The notes beneath the pieces were generated by a model. It saw only the letters and a list, made by a program, of their open reading frames with translations. It made no database searches and had not been told where the DNA came from. The translations under genes were made by a program, and so were the position numbers. Below, in pieces: positions 37,888 through 47,174 of a stretch of 64,000 nucleotides of DNA. Positions within the stretch are counted from its first letter, which is position 1; every line of letters begins with the position of its first letter. Source of the DNA: Streptomyces odontomachi (GTDB lineage: Bacteria > Actinomycetota > Actinomycetes > Streptomycetales > Streptomycetaceae); NCBI RefSeq assembly GCF_024435355.1, contig NZ_JAMJWG010000004.1, positions 248,001 through 312,000 on the forward strand, given 5' to 3'.

Positions 37888-39198
37888 ATGCCAGGTCCGC
37901 ACACCAGTACAGGAACGGTCCACCGGGGAAGACGGAACCTCGGGCGGGCGCTGCTCGTCCTCGTCGCCAGCGTGGCCGTGGCGCTGCCCGCGGAGCGGGT
38001 GTCCGCCGGGACCGGGCCGGTGCGGCGCGCCGCCGCTGAGGCCGGTTCGGGGCTGGACTACGTGGCCATGGGGAGTTCGTTCGCCGCCGGTCCGGGGATC
38101 CCGCCCGCGCAGTCGGGCAGCGGGGCCGCCGCGTGCTCGCGGTCGGACAACAACTACCCGAGCATCGTGGCCCGGGAGGTCGGGGCCGGCCTGACGGACG
38201 CGTCGTGCAGTGGGGCGACGACGGCGAACGTGCTGACCGACGGGCAGTCGGGCCAGCCGCCGCAGATCACCGCGGTGACGAGCGCGACCCAGGTGGTGAC
38301 CGTGACCATCGGCGGCAATGACGTGGACTACCTGGGGAGCATCAACGCGTACTCCTGCCAGACGGGCGGGGGCACCAACTGCGGCTCGGTGGACCAGAAC
38401 GCGATCAACCAGACCTTCGGGCAGCTGGCCGGCCGCATCGAGAACGTGGTGAACGCCGTGCACGGCGCTTCCCCGCAGGCGCACGTCTACCTGGTCAACT
38501 ACTTCACGATCCTGCCCGATGCGGGGGTGTGCACCAACGTGCCGCTCACCGACGACCAGGCCGCGTTCGAGCGCAGCATCGCCACGCGTCTGGCGGCGGC
38601 GACGGCCACCGCGGCGAGCACCGCGGGGGCCACCCTGGTGGACCTGGCCGCGGCGAGCCACGGGCACGACGCCTGCGCCGCCACGCCATGGGTCGAGACG
38701 TACCGGCCGGCGGCGGGGCGTGCGTCGTACCACCCGAACGAGGCGGGGATGCGCGCGGCGGCCTCGCTGGTGGAGTCCGCGCTGCTGGCCTCCGGGCAGC
38801 AGCACACCGTGGTGGCGCACTCCGGGATCGCCGGCAAGTGCCTGGACGTGGCAGGGGGGAACACGACGAACGGCACGCCCGTGCAGATCTACGGGTGCAA
38901 CGGCAGCACGGCGCAGCGCTGGACGTACACGCCCGGGGACGGCGGCACGCTGCGGGCGCTGGGCGGGTGCCTGGACGTGAGCGGCAGCGGGACGGCGAAC
39001 TCCACGAAGGTGCAGCTGTGGCAGTGCAACGGCTCCGGGGCCCAGCGCTGGACGGCCGGGGCGAACGACTCGCTGGTCAACCCGGAGTCCGGGCGCTGCC
39101 TGGACGATCCGAACAGCTCCACAGCCGACTCCACCCAACTCCAGATCTACGACTGCAACGGCACCGCCGCCCAGCAGTGGACACTCTCGGACAGCTGA
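37888..39198 (+). CDS. secreted SGNH/GDSL lipase-esterase with C-terminal ricin-type lectin domain
   Basis: A 436-residue secreted hydrolase. A signal peptide (about residues 1-40) is followed by an SGNH domain (about 55-300). The nucleophile lies in YVAMGSSFAAGPG, the Gly/Asn block in IGGNDVDYL, and the Asp-x-x-His region is replaced by YHPNEAGM near residue 285. Residues 310-436 form a beta-trefoil lectin with three QxW repeats (AQRWTY, AQRWTA, AQQWTL), which would anchor the enzyme on polysaccharide. ATG 37888 follows GCGGAGG. The last codons lie in a 25-bp tandem duplication. The 295-base gap to the divergent acylase shows no feature. Confidence 0.9.
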   Translation: MPGPHTSTGTVHRGRRNLGRALLVLVASVAVALPAERVSAGTGPVRRAAAEAGSGLDYVAMGSSFAAGPGIPPAQSGSGAAACSRSDNNYPSIVAREVGAGLTDASCSGATTANVLTDGQSGQPPQITAVTSATQVVTVTIGGNDVDYLGSINAYSCQTGGGTNCGSVDQNAINQTFGQLAGRIENVVNAVHGASPQAHVYLVNYFTILPDAGVCTNVPLTDDQAAFERSIATRLAAATATAASTAGATLVDLAAASHGHDACAATPWVETYRPAAGRASYHPNEAGMRAAASLVESALLASGQQHTVVAHSGIAGKCLDVAGGNTTNGTPVQIYGCNGSTAQRWTYTPGDGGTLRALGGCLDVSGSGTANSTKVQLWQCNGSGAQRWTAGANDSLVNPESGRCLDDPNSSTADSTQLQIYDCNGTAAQQWTLSDS

Positions 39199-39228
39199 CC
39201 TCCCGTTCTTTCTCGACAGCTGACCTCC
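39190..39228 (+). repeat. 25-bp tandem duplication over the lipase stop codon
   Basis: GACAGCTGACCTCC occurs at 39190-39203 and again at 39215-39228, 25 bp apart, with similar flanks. The first copy contains the lipase stop. It is probably a small slippage duplication. Confidence 0.7.
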
Positions 39229-39247
39229 GGTCCTTGCCGACCGGGCG

Positions 39248-40018
39248 TCAGAGCCTGCCGGCGCTCGGCGGAATCCGGCGACGGGCGAGCTGGTTCCCCA
39301 AGCCGGTGGCCGCAGCGCGCAGCGCGTCGACGTGGCCTTCGGGCCGGAACCTGCCCACCGGCCCGGAGACGCTGATCGCGAGCCCGGTGCGCCCGTCCGT
39401 GTCGATGACCGGGGCGGCCACGCAGAGCAACCCCGTGGTCGACTCCTCATGCTCGAAGGCGACCCCCGAATCCAGGGCCGCGTCGAGCTGGCGGCGCAGG
39501 ATGCCCGGGCCGGTGATCGTGCGCGCCGTGCGCCGTTCGAGGGTGCCGCGCAGCACCTGCCGGCGCAGCTCGGGTTCGGCGTGGGCGAGCAGCACCTTGC
39601 CGATCGCGGTGCAGTGCAGCGGCATGCGTCCGCCGGTGCGCGAGGGGCTGGCTGCCTGCCGATGGCCGCCGATCTTGGCGAGGTAGACGACCTCGTCGCC
39701 GTCACGGACGCCGAGGTGGACGGTCTCGTGGGTACGTTCGTAGAGGTCCTGGAGGAAGGGCATGGCCAGCTCCAGCAGCGTGCGCTCGACGGAAGCGCGC
39801 AGGCCGAGCTCGAACAGTCCTCCGGAGAGCCGATAGCCGTACGCGTCCCGGTCCAGGAGACGGTGCTCGACCAGGTCTCCGGCGACACGGTGGACCGTGG
39901 CCTTGGGCAGCCCGGTGCGGCGTACCAGCTCGGCCAGGCCGAGTACCCGGTCGTCGCTCGTGAACGACCGCAGGATGGCCACGGCCTTGCCGAGCACCGT
40001 TTCGAGCTCTGGTCCCAC
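39248..40018 (-). CDS. IclR-family regulator of the aromatic meta-cleavage operon
   Basis: A 256-residue IclR regulator with a N-terminal winged helix (about residues 5-65; LAELVRRTGLPKATVHRVAGDL) and the C-terminal effector domain (about 80-250; PLHCTAIGKVLLA, GVAFEHEESTTGLLCVAAPV). The GTG start at 40018 is preferred to the long upstream extension because the conserved domain starts there. It is divergent from the hydratase-dehydrogenase-aldolase operon, with a GGAACGTTTCC palindrome between them. IclR regulators such as HppR and MhpR control phenylpropionate-type pathways. Confidence 0.9.
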   Translation of the reverse strand: MGPELETVLGKAVAILRSFTSDDRVLGLAELVRRTGLPKATVHRVAGDLVEHRLLDRDAYGYRLSGGLFELGLRASVERTLLELAMPFLQDLYERTHETVHLGVRDGDEVVYLAKIGGHRQAASPSRTGGRMPLHCTAIGKVLLAHAEPELRRQVLRGTLERRTARTITGPGILRRQLDAALDSGVAFEHEESTTGLLCVAAPVIDTDGRTGLAISVSGPVGRFRPEGHVDALRAAATGLGNQLARRRIPPSAGRL

Positions 40019-40038
40019 ATCAAGAGCGTATCGCTGAG

Positions 40039-40050
40039 TGGAACGTTTCC
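40039..40050. promoter_or_regulatory. putative IclR operator
   Basis: TGGAACGTTTCC is a near-perfect palindrome of the GGAA-NN-TTCC kind found at many IclR-family sites. It lies between the divergent iclR-type gene (start 40018) and hydratase gene (start 40088). Confidence 0.6.
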
Positions 40051-40087
40051 CTGGTCGCTGGTGCGGCACGCTGCGAACCTGATCCAC

Positions 40088-40897
40088 ATGACCGATACCC
40101 CTGTGACCTCGGATGCCGTGGCCGCGGCAGCCGATCGGCTGCGCACCGCCCAGGCCGGCGGCGTGCCGTGTCCGCCGGTGCGGGACCTGATCGGCCGCGA
40201 CGATGTGCATGCGGCCTACGCCGTCCAGGAGCGCATCACGCGGGCACGCCGCGCCGACGGCAGCCGTGTGGTGGGACGCAAGATCGGGCTCACCTCTGCG
40301 GCGGTGCAGGCCCAGCTGGGCGTGGACCAGCCCGACTTCGGCTTCCTCTTCGACGACATGTGGTTCACCGACGGCGCCGCCGTTCCCGCCGGCTCGATCC
40401 TGCAACCGCGCGCCGAGGCGGAGATCGCCTTCGTGCTGAAGCAGGATCTCGCCACGGGTGACCTGTCGCCTGACCAGGTACGCGGCGCGATCGACTACGC
40501 GGTCGCGGCCATCGAGATCTGCGGCAGCCGCATCGAGAACTGGGACATCAGCTTCGCCGACACGGTCGCGGACAACGCCTCGGGGGGTGCGTTCGTGCTC
40601 GGCCGGGAGCGCCGGCGCCTCGATGAGTTCGAGCCGCGTGACGTCGTGATGTCGCTGGTCGTCGACGGGGAGGAGGTGTCGGCCGGCACCGGGGCCGCCT
40701 GCCTGGGCGATCCCCTTGCGGCCGTCCGGTGGCTGGCCCGCCGGGCGCGCGAGACCGGGGAGCCGCTCCGTGCCGGCCAGGTGATCCTCTCCGGCGCTCT
40801 GGGCCCCATGAAGCCCATCGAGACCGGAAGCACCGTCCAGGCCACGGTGGCGCCGGTCGGCACGGTGCGGTTCACCCTCGGCGAGGAGCAGCGATGA
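40088..40897 (+). CDS. mhpD: 2-keto-4-pentenoate hydratase (MhpD family)
   Basis: A 269-residue hydratase of the fumarylacetoacetase-like fold that adds water to 2-hydroxypenta-2,4-dienoate, giving 4-hydroxy-2-oxovalerate. Family blocks are [38 protein letters not shown] and the metal-site region [11 protein letters not shown]. The first gene of a three-gene operon; its stop overlaps the dehydrogenase ATG. It takes the dienoate released by the C-C hydrolase encoded at 42939-43781. Confidence 0.92.
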   Translation: MTDTPVTSDAVAAAADRLRTAQAGGVPCPPVRDLIGRDDVHAAYAVQERITRARRADGSRVVGRKIGLTSAAVQAQLGVDQPDFGFLFDDMWFTDGAAVPAGSILQPRAEAEIAFVLKQDLATGDLSPDQVRGAIDYAVAAIEICGSRIENWDISFADTVADNASGGAFVLGRERRRLDEFEPRDVVMSLVVDGEEVSAGTGAACLGDPLAAVRWLARRARETGEPLRAGQVILSGALGPMKPIETGSTVQATVAPVGTVRFTLGEEQR

Positions 40898-41838
40898 CGA
40901 AGACGAAGGTCGCGATCATCGGGTCGGGCAATATCGGCACCGATCTGATGATCAAGGTGATGCGTGCGTCGCAGCACCTGGAGATGGGTGCGATGGTCGG
41001 TATCGACCCCGGCTCCGACGGGCTCGCGCGAGCCGGCCGGTTGGGCTTCGCGACCACCGCGGAGGGCGTCGACGGGCTGATGCGGCTTCCCGGGTTCGAC
41101 GACATCGAGATCGTCTTCGACGCCACCTCGGCCAAGGCCCACGAGTACAACGCCGGCAGGTTGCAGCCCCTGGGCAAGCGGCTGATCGACCTGACGCCGG
41201 CAGCCATCGGGCCGTACGTCGTTCCGGCGGTCAACCTCGACGAACACCTGAACGCGCCGAACGTCAACATGGTCACCTGCGGTGGCCAGGCCACCATCCC
41301 GGTCGTCGCCGCGATCTCCCGGATAGCGCCGGTGCACTACGCCGAGATCGTCGCGTCGATCGCGAGCAGGTCCGCCGGTCCGGGGACCCGCGCGAACATC
41401 GACGAGTTCACCGAGACCACCTCGTCCGCGATCGTTCAGGTCGGCGGCGCCAGACGCGGCAAGGCGATCATCATCCTCAATCCGGCGGAGCCGCCACTGA
41501 TCATGCGGGACACCGTCTTCGCGCTGGTGGACGCCCCGACCGCGGCACTGCACGAGGAGATCCGGCAGAGCATCGGCAAGATGATCGCCGACGTGGCCGC
41601 CTACGTCCCCGGCTACCGGCTCAAGCAGCGGGTCCAGATCGCACGGATCGCCGAGGACGAGCCGGTGCACACGCTGCTGCCCGGGGGCGTCTCCCGTCCG
41701 ACCCACCAGGTGTCGGTGTTCCTGGAGGTCGAGGGCGCCGCGCACTACCTCCCGGCGTACGCGGGGAACCTCGACATCATGACCTCCGCCGGCATCCAGG
41801 TGGCGGAACGCATCGCAGCCCAGAAGGTGCAGCCGTGA
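40894..41838 (+). CDS. mhpF: acetaldehyde dehydrogenase, acylating (MhpF family)
   Basis: A 314-residue enzyme that oxidises acetaldehyde to acetyl-CoA with NAD and CoA. It has Rossmann motif [17 protein letters not shown] at the N-terminus and the catalytic cysteine in [14 protein letters not shown]. It works in a channelled complex with the aldolase encoded next. Both ends overlap the neighbours by four bases. Confidence 0.95.
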   Translation: MTKTKVAIIGSGNIGTDLMIKVMRASQHLEMGAMVGIDPGSDGLARAGRLGFATTAEGVDGLMRLPGFDDIEIVFDATSAKAHEYNAGRLQPLGKRLIDLTPAAIGPYVVPAVNLDEHLNAPNVNMVTCGGQATIPVVAAISRIAPVHYAEIVASIASRSAGPGTRANIDEFTETTSSAIVQVGGARRGKAIIILNPAEPPLIMRDTVFALVDAPTAALHEEIRQSIGKMIADVAAYVPGYRLKQRVQIARIAEDEPVHTLLPGGVSRPTHQVSVFLEVEGAAHYLPAYAGNLDIMTSAGIQVAERIAAQKVQP

Positions 41839-42863
41839 GTACTTCGCTCTACATCCAGGACGTCACCCTGCGCGACGGCATGCATGCCGTACGCCATCGG
41901 ATCGGCCCCGCCGACGTGCAGCGCATCGTCACCGCGCTGGACGACGCGGGCGTCGACGCGATCGAGGTCGCCCACGGTGACGGTCTCGCCGGTGGTTCGG
42001 TCAACTACGGGCCCGGCTCGCACAGCGACTGGGAGTGGATCGAGGCCGCCGCTTCGGTGCTCGAAAACGCCCGGCTGACCACGCTGCTGCTGCCCGGCGT
42101 GGGCACCGTCCAGGAGCTGAAGCGCGCCTACGAACTCGGTGTGCGCTCGGTCCGGGTGGCCACGCACTGCACCGAGGCCGACGTCTCCGCCCAGCACATC
42201 GCCGCGGCCCGCGAGATCGGCATGGACGTCTCCGGCTTCCTCATGCTCTCCCACATGGCACCGCCCGAAGAGCTGGCCGAGCAGGCCAGGCTGATGGAGT
42301 CCTACGGCGCCCACTGCGTCTACGTCACCGACTCCGGCGGCCGGCTGACCATGAACGACGTGGCGGCCCGGATCCGCGCCTACCGCGATGTGCTCGACCC
42401 CGCCACCGAACTCGGCATCCACGCCCACGAGAACCTCTCGCTGTCGGTGGCCAACTCCGTGGTCGCCGTCGAGAACGGTGTCACCCGCGTCGACGCCTCG
42501 CTGGCCGGCCACGGCGCCGGAGCCGGCAACTGCCCCATCGAGGCGTTCGTCGCCGTGGCCGACCTGTCGGGCTTCCGGCACGGCTGTGACCTGTTCAAGC
42601 TCCAGGACGCCGCCGACGACATCGTCCGACCGCTACAGGACCGGCCCGTGCGGGTCGACCGTGAGACCCTCACCCTGGGATACGGCGGCGTCTACTCGTC
42701 CTTCCTGCGCCATGCCGAGAACGCCGCCGCGCAGCACGGCGTCGACGTCCGCGACATCCTCATGGAATGCGGGCGCCGGCGGCTCGTGGGCGGCCAGGAG
42801 GACATGATCATCGACATCGCGCTCACCCTGGCCGAGCGGCACGCCGGCTCCCCTCAGGGCTGA
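41835..42863 (+). CDS. mhpE: 4-hydroxy-2-oxovalerate aldolase (MhpE family)
   Basis: A 342-residue class II pyruvate aldolase of the HMGL/DRE-TIM family that splits 4-hydroxy-2-oxovalerate into pyruvate and acetaldehyde. Motifs are [13 protein letters not shown] (metal-binding Asp and general base His), [15 protein letters not shown] (metal-binding His pair) and [19 protein letters not shown]. The GTG start overlaps the dehydrogenase stop. Acetaldehyde is passed directly to that enzyme. Confidence 0.95.
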   Translation: MSTSLYIQDVTLRDGMHAVRHRIGPADVQRIVTALDDAGVDAIEVAHGDGLAGGSVNYGPGSHSDWEWIEAAASVLENARLTTLLLPGVGTVQELKRAYELGVRSVRVATHCTEADVSAQHIAAAREIGMDVSGFLMLSHMAPPEELAEQARLMESYGAHCVYVTDSGGRLTMNDVAARIRAYRDVLDPATELGIHAHENLSLSVANSVVAVENGVTRVDASLAGHGAGAGNCPIEAFVAVADLSGFRHGCDLFKLQDAADDIVRPLQDRPVRVDRETLTLGYGGVYSSFLRHAENAAAQHGVDVRDILMECGRRRLVGGQEDMIIDIALTLAERHAGSPQG

Positions 42864-42884
42864 GCGCCTCGGGACGCACCCGCC

Positions 42885-42935
42885 GAAGCGGCTGGTTCCG
42901 GCACCTGCACCAGGTCTGCCGGAACCAGCCGCTTC
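42885..42935. terminator. bidirectional terminator between the two aromatic operons
   Basis: A perfect 19-bp stem (42885-42903 pairs with 42917-42935) closed by a 13-base loop, sitting in the 75-base gap between the aldolase stop and the hydrolase stop. It can end both convergent transcripts. Confidence 0.9.
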
Positions 42936-42938
42936 GCG

Positions 42939-43781
42939 TCAGTTGTGGGTGACGAAGTCGGCCACCAGGCGGTTGAACTCGTCGGCGTGCTCGAGCTGGG
43001 CCCAGTGGCCGCAGCGGTTGATCAGGTGAGCACGGGAGTTCGGGATGTGGGCGGCGAGGAAGAGCGTGGACTCGAAGGAGACCACGCGGTCGTCGCGGCC
43101 GTGGATCAGCAGTGCCGGGGCGGTGATGCCCGATACCCGGTCCAGGTCGAGCCAGATCGGGATCGGGGCCTTCGGGGCGACCGAGGCGATGTTGCGCAGG
43201 TGCTCGGGACGCTGGAGCGCGGCCTGCGAGCGGAGCCGGCACAGCTCCGGCGTGGCGAAGCGGGCCTTGTCGTAGACCATGATCTCGACGAGCCGGCGCA
43301 TGCCCTCGGGCGTCGCGTCGGTGTACGTCTCGTACATGATCTTCAGGCCCTCGGTGGGGCCGCCGCCGGCACCGAAGAGGAACGGCCTCAGCTGGATCGG
43401 CGGGCCCATGGTGATGAGGTGCGAGACGCGCTCGGGGCGCTCGGCCGCGAGCCGCAGCGAGGTGTGGCCGCCCATCGAGTTGCCGACGAACGCGGCCTTC
43501 TCGATGTCCAGGGCGTCGAGCAGCTGGCAGGCCGCATCGACGTGGTCAAGCGTGGCGAAGTCGACCGTGTCGGAGTCGCCCCAGCCCGGCATGTCGGGTG
43601 CGATCACGCGGAAGTGCCGGGACAGCGCCTCGATGTTCGGGGAGTAGTTGCTCCACCCGGTCGCACCCGGGCCGCCACCGTGCAGCAGCACGACGGGGTG
43701 GCCGGTGCCGACGTCGTTGAGGTGGATCTTCCAGTCCTTGGTCTGGACGTACCGCGAGATGTCGTGCTGTTGCAGGGCCAT
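42939..43781 (-). CDS. meta-cleavage product hydrolase, alpha/beta fold (MhpC/HsaD type)
   Basis: A 280-residue C-C bond hydrolase that cleaves the ring-opened product into a dienoate and an acid. It has oxyanion-hole HGGGPGATGW, nucleophile Ser102 in VGNSMGGHTS, acid Asp230 in HGRDDRVV and His259 in NRCGHWAQLE. The ATG overlaps the dioxygenase stop. In the 3-(3-hydroxyphenyl)propionate pathway this would give succinate plus 2-hydroxypentadienoate, which the divergent operon finishes. The exact aromatic substrate is inferred. Confidence 0.93.
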   Translation of the reverse strand: MALQQHDISRYVQTKDWKIHLNDVGTGHPVVLLHGGGPGATGWSNYSPNIEALSRHFRVIAPDMPGWGDSDTVDFATLDHVDAACQLLDALDIEKAAFVGNSMGGHTSLRLAAERPERVSHLITMGPPIQLRPFLFGAGGGPTEGLKIMYETYTDATPEGMRRLVEIMVYDKARFATPELCRLRSQAALQRPEHLRNIASVAPKAPIPIWLDLDRVSGITAPALLIHGRDDRVVSFESTLFLAAHIPNSRAHLINRCGHWAQLEHADEFNRLVADFVTHN

Positions 43782-44722
43782 CAGTGGGCTCCTCCCGGGA
43801 TCTGGTTGGTGAACGGAGCCCGGCCGAGCAGGTCGTGCACGACCTCCGGCGGGCGGTGGCCCCAGCTGTGCAGCCGGTCGAGGGTGCGGACCTGCCAGGT
43901 CTCGTCGTCGATGAGCAGACCGCCCCAGCCGTACTCGACCGAGAAACCGGACGGCGTACGGACGTAGAAGCTGAACATGTGGTCGTTGGGGTGCATGCCC
44001 AGCGTCATCTCGAAGGGCTGCTCGGCGTCCATGCACCGGTCGTAGGCCATGCCCAGGTCGCGGATGTCGGTGACCTCGACCATGAAGTGGTGGGTCATCT
44101 TCGGATGCGGCATGTCGCCGAACGCGACGCTGTGATGGCGCGGGTTGCAGTGCAGGAAGATCAGGTCGGCGAGGATTCCCGGCGCCAGCTCCTCGACGAT
44201 GACGTCGCTGATCCGGAAGCCGAGCAGACCCTCGTAGAAGGCCAGGTACGCCTCGCGCGGGACGCCCTTGGAGAGCAGCACCTGGTGGCCGGCGCCACCG
44301 GTGCCGGTGACGAACCCGCCGAGCAGCACGTCGGAGTGGAACGGCGCGTCGGCGTCGGCGAGACCGGTGACCAGTTCGATGCGGTTGCCCATCGGGTCCG
44401 TGATCTGGACCAGGCGGTCGACGCGGCGCGCCTCGGCCAGGGCCGCGTCGCCCTCGGCGACCTCGACGCCGGCGTCGGCGAGGCGTCCGACGAGCCTGTC
44501 GAGACACTCCCCCGACTCGACCTCGTAGCCGCTGGCCACGAGGTCGTCGGCCGGTCCCTCCGTGATGATCCAGCGGTGCGCCTTCTCGTCGGTGCGCAGC
44601 GTGAAGCCGTGGTCCGACTTCTGGCCAAGCTGCATGCCGAGCAGCGTCACGCCGAAATGCTCCCAGTCGGCGAGGTCGCTGACCTCGTACACGACGTACG
44701 CGAGCTCCTTCACACCAGTCAT
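43781..44722 (-). CDS. type I extradiol ring-cleavage dioxygenase (VOC fold)
   Basis: A 313-residue two-domain vicinal-oxygen-chelate dioxygenase that opens a catechol ring next to its hydroxyls using Fe(II) and O2. The iron ligands expected for the BphC group are His146 (GAGHQVLL), His211 or 212 (KMTHHFMVEV) and Glu263 (FSVEYGWGG). It is not the LigB-type enzyme found as MhpB in E. coli, but resembles the type I enzymes of actinobacterial phenylpropionate and steroid pathways. It lies between the hydroxylase and hydrolase genes on the same strand. Confidence 0.92.
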   Translation of the reverse strand: MTGVKELAYVVYEVSDLADWEHFGVTLLGMQLGQKSDHGFTLRTDEKAHRWIITEGPADDLVASGYEVESGECLDRLVGRLADAGVEVAEGDAALAEARRVDRLVQITDPMGNRIELVTGLADADAPFHSDVLLGGFVTGTGGAGHQVLLSKGVPREAYLAFYEGLLGFRISDVIVEELAPGILADLIFLHCNPRHHSVAFGDMPHPKMTHHFMVEVTDIRDLGMAYDRCMDAEQPFEMTLGMHPNDHMFSFYVRTPSGFSVEYGWGGLLIDDETWQVRTLDRLHSWGHRPPEVVHDLLGRAPFTNQIPGGAH

Positions 44723-44776
44723 GGGTGTTTCCTTTCGATGATCGGGTGAGCGTGCGCGGTGCGCGCCCGCCCGGCG

Positions 44777-46342
44777 TCAGAGGGTCGGCGGGGCCAGGCC
44801 GGTCCGGTCGGCGGCTGCGACGAACTTGTCGGGGCGTACGGCGACCGCCCTCACGCCGTACCGGGCGAGCCACGGGAGCAGGACGTCCTCGAGGTCGACC
44901 AGCTCGCCGGGGCCCTGCGTGTACGCGGAACGGGGGCGCACGGCGACGTAGGTCGCGCCGAGGCCGTCCCACCGCGCCTTCTGCTCGGTGCTGAGCAGCG
45001 TGGCCGGATCGAGGTCGGCGCCGAGCAGCACGAAGCCGTCGGGGAGCAGGTCGTCGAGGCGGGCCAGGGTGCCCACGGTGTCGCCGCAGACCGGCTGCGG
45101 CACCATCCGGCCGATCACGCTGCCGTCGCCCCGCTCGCCGCGCAGCCAGCCGGCGGCCAGCACGGGCGGGGCGCTCAGGGGCGGCTCCCACGGCGTGACG
45201 GTGTTCTCGGGGACCGTGTTCATCGCCTCGAGCTCCTGTGGCGTCGCCTCCTGCCTGATGACCCGGCCCAGACCGACCGCGAGGCCGGTGTAGAAGTCGG
45301 CGTTGGGACGGCGCTCGGCCTCGTAGGTGTCGAGCCATTCCTCGCCCAGTTCGCCCCTGAGCACCCGGGCGAGCTTCCAGCCCAGGTTGTGGGCGTCGCG
45401 CAGGCCCGTCTGCATGCCGGCGCCGGCCCACGGCGGCATCAGGTGACAGGCGTCGCCGGCGAGGAAGACGCGGCCCCGGCGCCAGGTCTCGGCGGCGCGC
45501 ACATGGTGGCGGTAGAAGGCGTGCTGGTGGATCTCGACGTCGTCGGCGGTGACGCCGAGCGCCTCCAGCAGCGGCCACACCTCGGCGCTGGTCGGGAAGT
45601 CGGCCTCGGTCTCGCCGGGCTTGAGCGGGATCTCCCACCGGTGGTTGCCGGCCGAGAGCGCGATGTCGACGACGGGGCGCTCCCGGTCGGTCCAGAAGGT
45701 GAGGAAGTCGCGGTCCGGCCACCAGCGCTTCACCTTGCAGTCGACGACGACCCAGAGGGTGTCGACGGTGTCGCCGAGCATCCCGACACCGAGCAGCTTG
45801 CGGGTCGGGCTGGAGCCGCCGTCGGCCGCGATCGCGTACCGGGCACGCGTGGTGGTCTCGGCGCCGCTCTCGCGGTCGCGTGCGGTGACGGTCACACCGC
45901 CGGCGTCCTGCTCGACGGCGACCACCTCGGCGCCGTACCGGACCTCGAGGCCGTCGAGCTCCTCGCCGCAGCGCCGCAGCTCGGTCTCCATGAGCGGTTG
46001 GTAGATGTTGTAGAAGCGCGGCCTGGTGTTGCGGGTGCCCAGCGTCGACGGCGGGTGCTCGACGCGCATGACCTCGTGTCCGTCGTACGTCACCCAGCGC
46101 AGGGCACGCTGCGGCTCGATGACCCGCTCGATCCGCTCGTCGACGCCGAGCTCCTGGAAGATCCGCATCGTCCAGTCGTTCACGGTCACGGCACGGGCCC
46201 GGGCGTAGATGTCCTTGTCGCGTTCGAACGCGACGACGCCGACGCCCTTGCGGGCCAGCGTGAGCGCTCCGACCAGGCCCGTCGGGCCGTAGCCGATGAC
46301 CGCCACATCCGCGTCGTATCCCGCTTGTGCGTGTTGGCGCAT
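44777..46342 (-). CDS. FAD-dependent aromatic hydroxylase (MhpA-like)
   Basis: A 521-residue flavin monooxygenase of the FAD_binding_3 class. It has GXGXXG-type motif VIGYGPTGLVGALTLARKG, the DG motif in IAADGGSSPTRKLLG and the GD motif in FLAGDACHLMPPWAGAGMQTGLRDAHNLGWKL. A thioredoxin-like C-terminal domain follows (about 400-520). It would hydroxylate a phenol to the catechol used by the dioxygenase. The closest functional type is 3-(3-hydroxyphenyl)propionate 2-hydroxylase. First gene of the minus-strand operon, facing the tetR-type gene across a strong palindrome. Confidence 0.92.
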   Translation of the reverse strand: MRQHAQAGYDADVAVIGYGPTGLVGALTLARKGVGVVAFERDKDIYARARAVTVNDWTMRIFQELGVDERIERVIEPQRALRWVTYDGHEVMRVEHPPSTLGTRNTRPRFYNIYQPLMETELRRCGEELDGLEVRYGAEVVAVEQDAGGVTVTARDRESGAETTTRARYAIAADGGSSPTRKLLGVGMLGDTVDTLWVVVDCKVKRWWPDRDFLTFWTDRERPVVDIALSAGNHRWEIPLKPGETEADFPTSAEVWPLLEALGVTADDVEIHQHAFYRHHVRAAETWRRGRVFLAGDACHLMPPWAGAGMQTGLRDAHNLGWKLARVLRGELGEEWLDTYEAERRPNADFYTGLAVGLGRVIRQEATPQELEAMNTVPENTVTPWEPPLSAPPVLAAGWLRGERGDGSVIGRMVPQPVCGDTVGTLARLDDLLPDGFVLLGADLDPATLLSTEQKARWDGLGATYVAVRPRSAYTQGPGELVDLEDVLLPWLARYGVRAVAVRPDKFVAAADRTGLAPPTL

Positions 46343-46365
46343 GCCGATCTCCAGTGATCGCTCGT

Positions 46366-46395
46366 ACTATTGGACCGGTCGTTCCGTCCAATAGT
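46366..46395. promoter_or_regulatory. putative TetR operator between hydroxylase and tetR genes
   Basis: ACTATTGGAC (46366-46375) and GTCCAATAGT (46386-46395) are exact 10-bp inverted arms with a 10-bp spacer, in the 148-base divergent gap. The size and position fit a TetR-dimer site controlling both directions. Confidence 0.8.
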
Positions 46396-46490
46396 GACAC
46401 GGTCATCGCGGGAGGGGCCTCGCGTCAAGAGGGTCGGGCACGGCTTTTGCGATGCGTGACCGACCGGCGGAGAGCAGTAAGATCACGGGA

Positions 46491-47141
46491 ATGGAGCGTG
46501 GAACCAGGGCGCCGAACGGCAACCGGCGCGGGCGACGCTCGAGGGAGGAGATCCTCGACGCGGCAGCCCGCGTGATGGCGCTGCGCGGATACGCGGCCAC
46601 CACGATCTCTTCGATCACGGCCGAGACCGGACTGCCGAAGAGTGCGATATATCACCACTTCCGCTCCAAGGGCGGGCTGCTCTCAGCGGTGATGGCGCGC
46701 GGTGCGCGCGACTTCTTCGACGCGATGCGCGCGGCGCACGCGAACCCTCCCGAGGGCGGCACCCACCGTGAACGCATGGCGTGGTACCTGGACCGGACGG
46801 CCGAGGTCTTCACGGCCAAGCCCGACTTCCTGCGGCTCCACATGCTGCTGGTCATGAGCGACGAGGCCGCCGAGGCGGAGGTCGCCGAGATGAACCAGCA
46901 GGTGCGCGCCGAAGGCCGTGCCTACATGCGGGTGATGATCTCTGCGGCCTTCGCCGACGAGGGACCCGACATCGCCCGCGCGGTCGCAGCGGAGCTCGAT
47001 TTCTTCGCGATCGCCGGCTTCGACGGAGCCTTCGTCGGCGCGCAGGCCGACCCCGAGCGCACCGTCGTCTCCCAGATGGCTCGGCTCACCGACGCGATGG
47101 TCGCCCTCGGCGAGGCGACGGTCGCCCGCCTCAAGGCCTAG
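46491..47141 (+). CDS. TetR-family regulator of the hydroxylase operon
   Basis: A 216-residue TetR regulator with a basic N-terminus and helix-turn-helix (about residues 15-65; TTISSITAETGLPKSAIYHHFRSKGGLL) and an all-helical ligand domain. I place the start at ATG 46491; ATG 46452 is an in-frame alternative. It is divergent from the hydroxylase-dioxygenase-hydrolase operon and probably binds the inverted repeat at 46366-46395, with an aromatic compound as inducer. Its TAG stop is part of a CTAG followed by a partial copy of the MITE end. Confidence 0.9.
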   Translation: MERGTRAPNGNRRGRRSREEILDAAARVMALRGYAATTISSITAETGLPKSAIYHHFRSKGGLLSAVMARGARDFFDAMRAAHANPPEGGTHRERMAWYLDRTAEVFTAKPDFLRLHMLLVMSDEAAEAEVAEMNQQVRAEGRAYMRVMISAAFADEGPDIARAVAAELDFFAIAGFDGAFVGAQADPERTVVSQMARLTDAMVALGEATVARLKA

Positions 47142-47174
47142 ACCCTCTCGTCACACTCCCGTCTGCCCCGCGAC
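47142..47174. mobile_element. truncated MITE end (solo left end)
   Basis: After CTAG at 47138-47141 the sequence ACCCTCTCGTCACACTCCCG matches the left end of the element at 34954 with few changes, and similarity runs to about 47174. No right end is found. It provides the last codons and stop (QTGV, TGA) of the convergent gene at 47151. Confidence 0.7.

Noticed and set aside
42939..46406. A single 1155-codon minus-strand frame covering hydrolase, dioxygenase and hydroxylase genes
   Set aside because: Only its last 280 codons are the real hydrolase. The rest is out of frame with two clearly recognisable enzymes.
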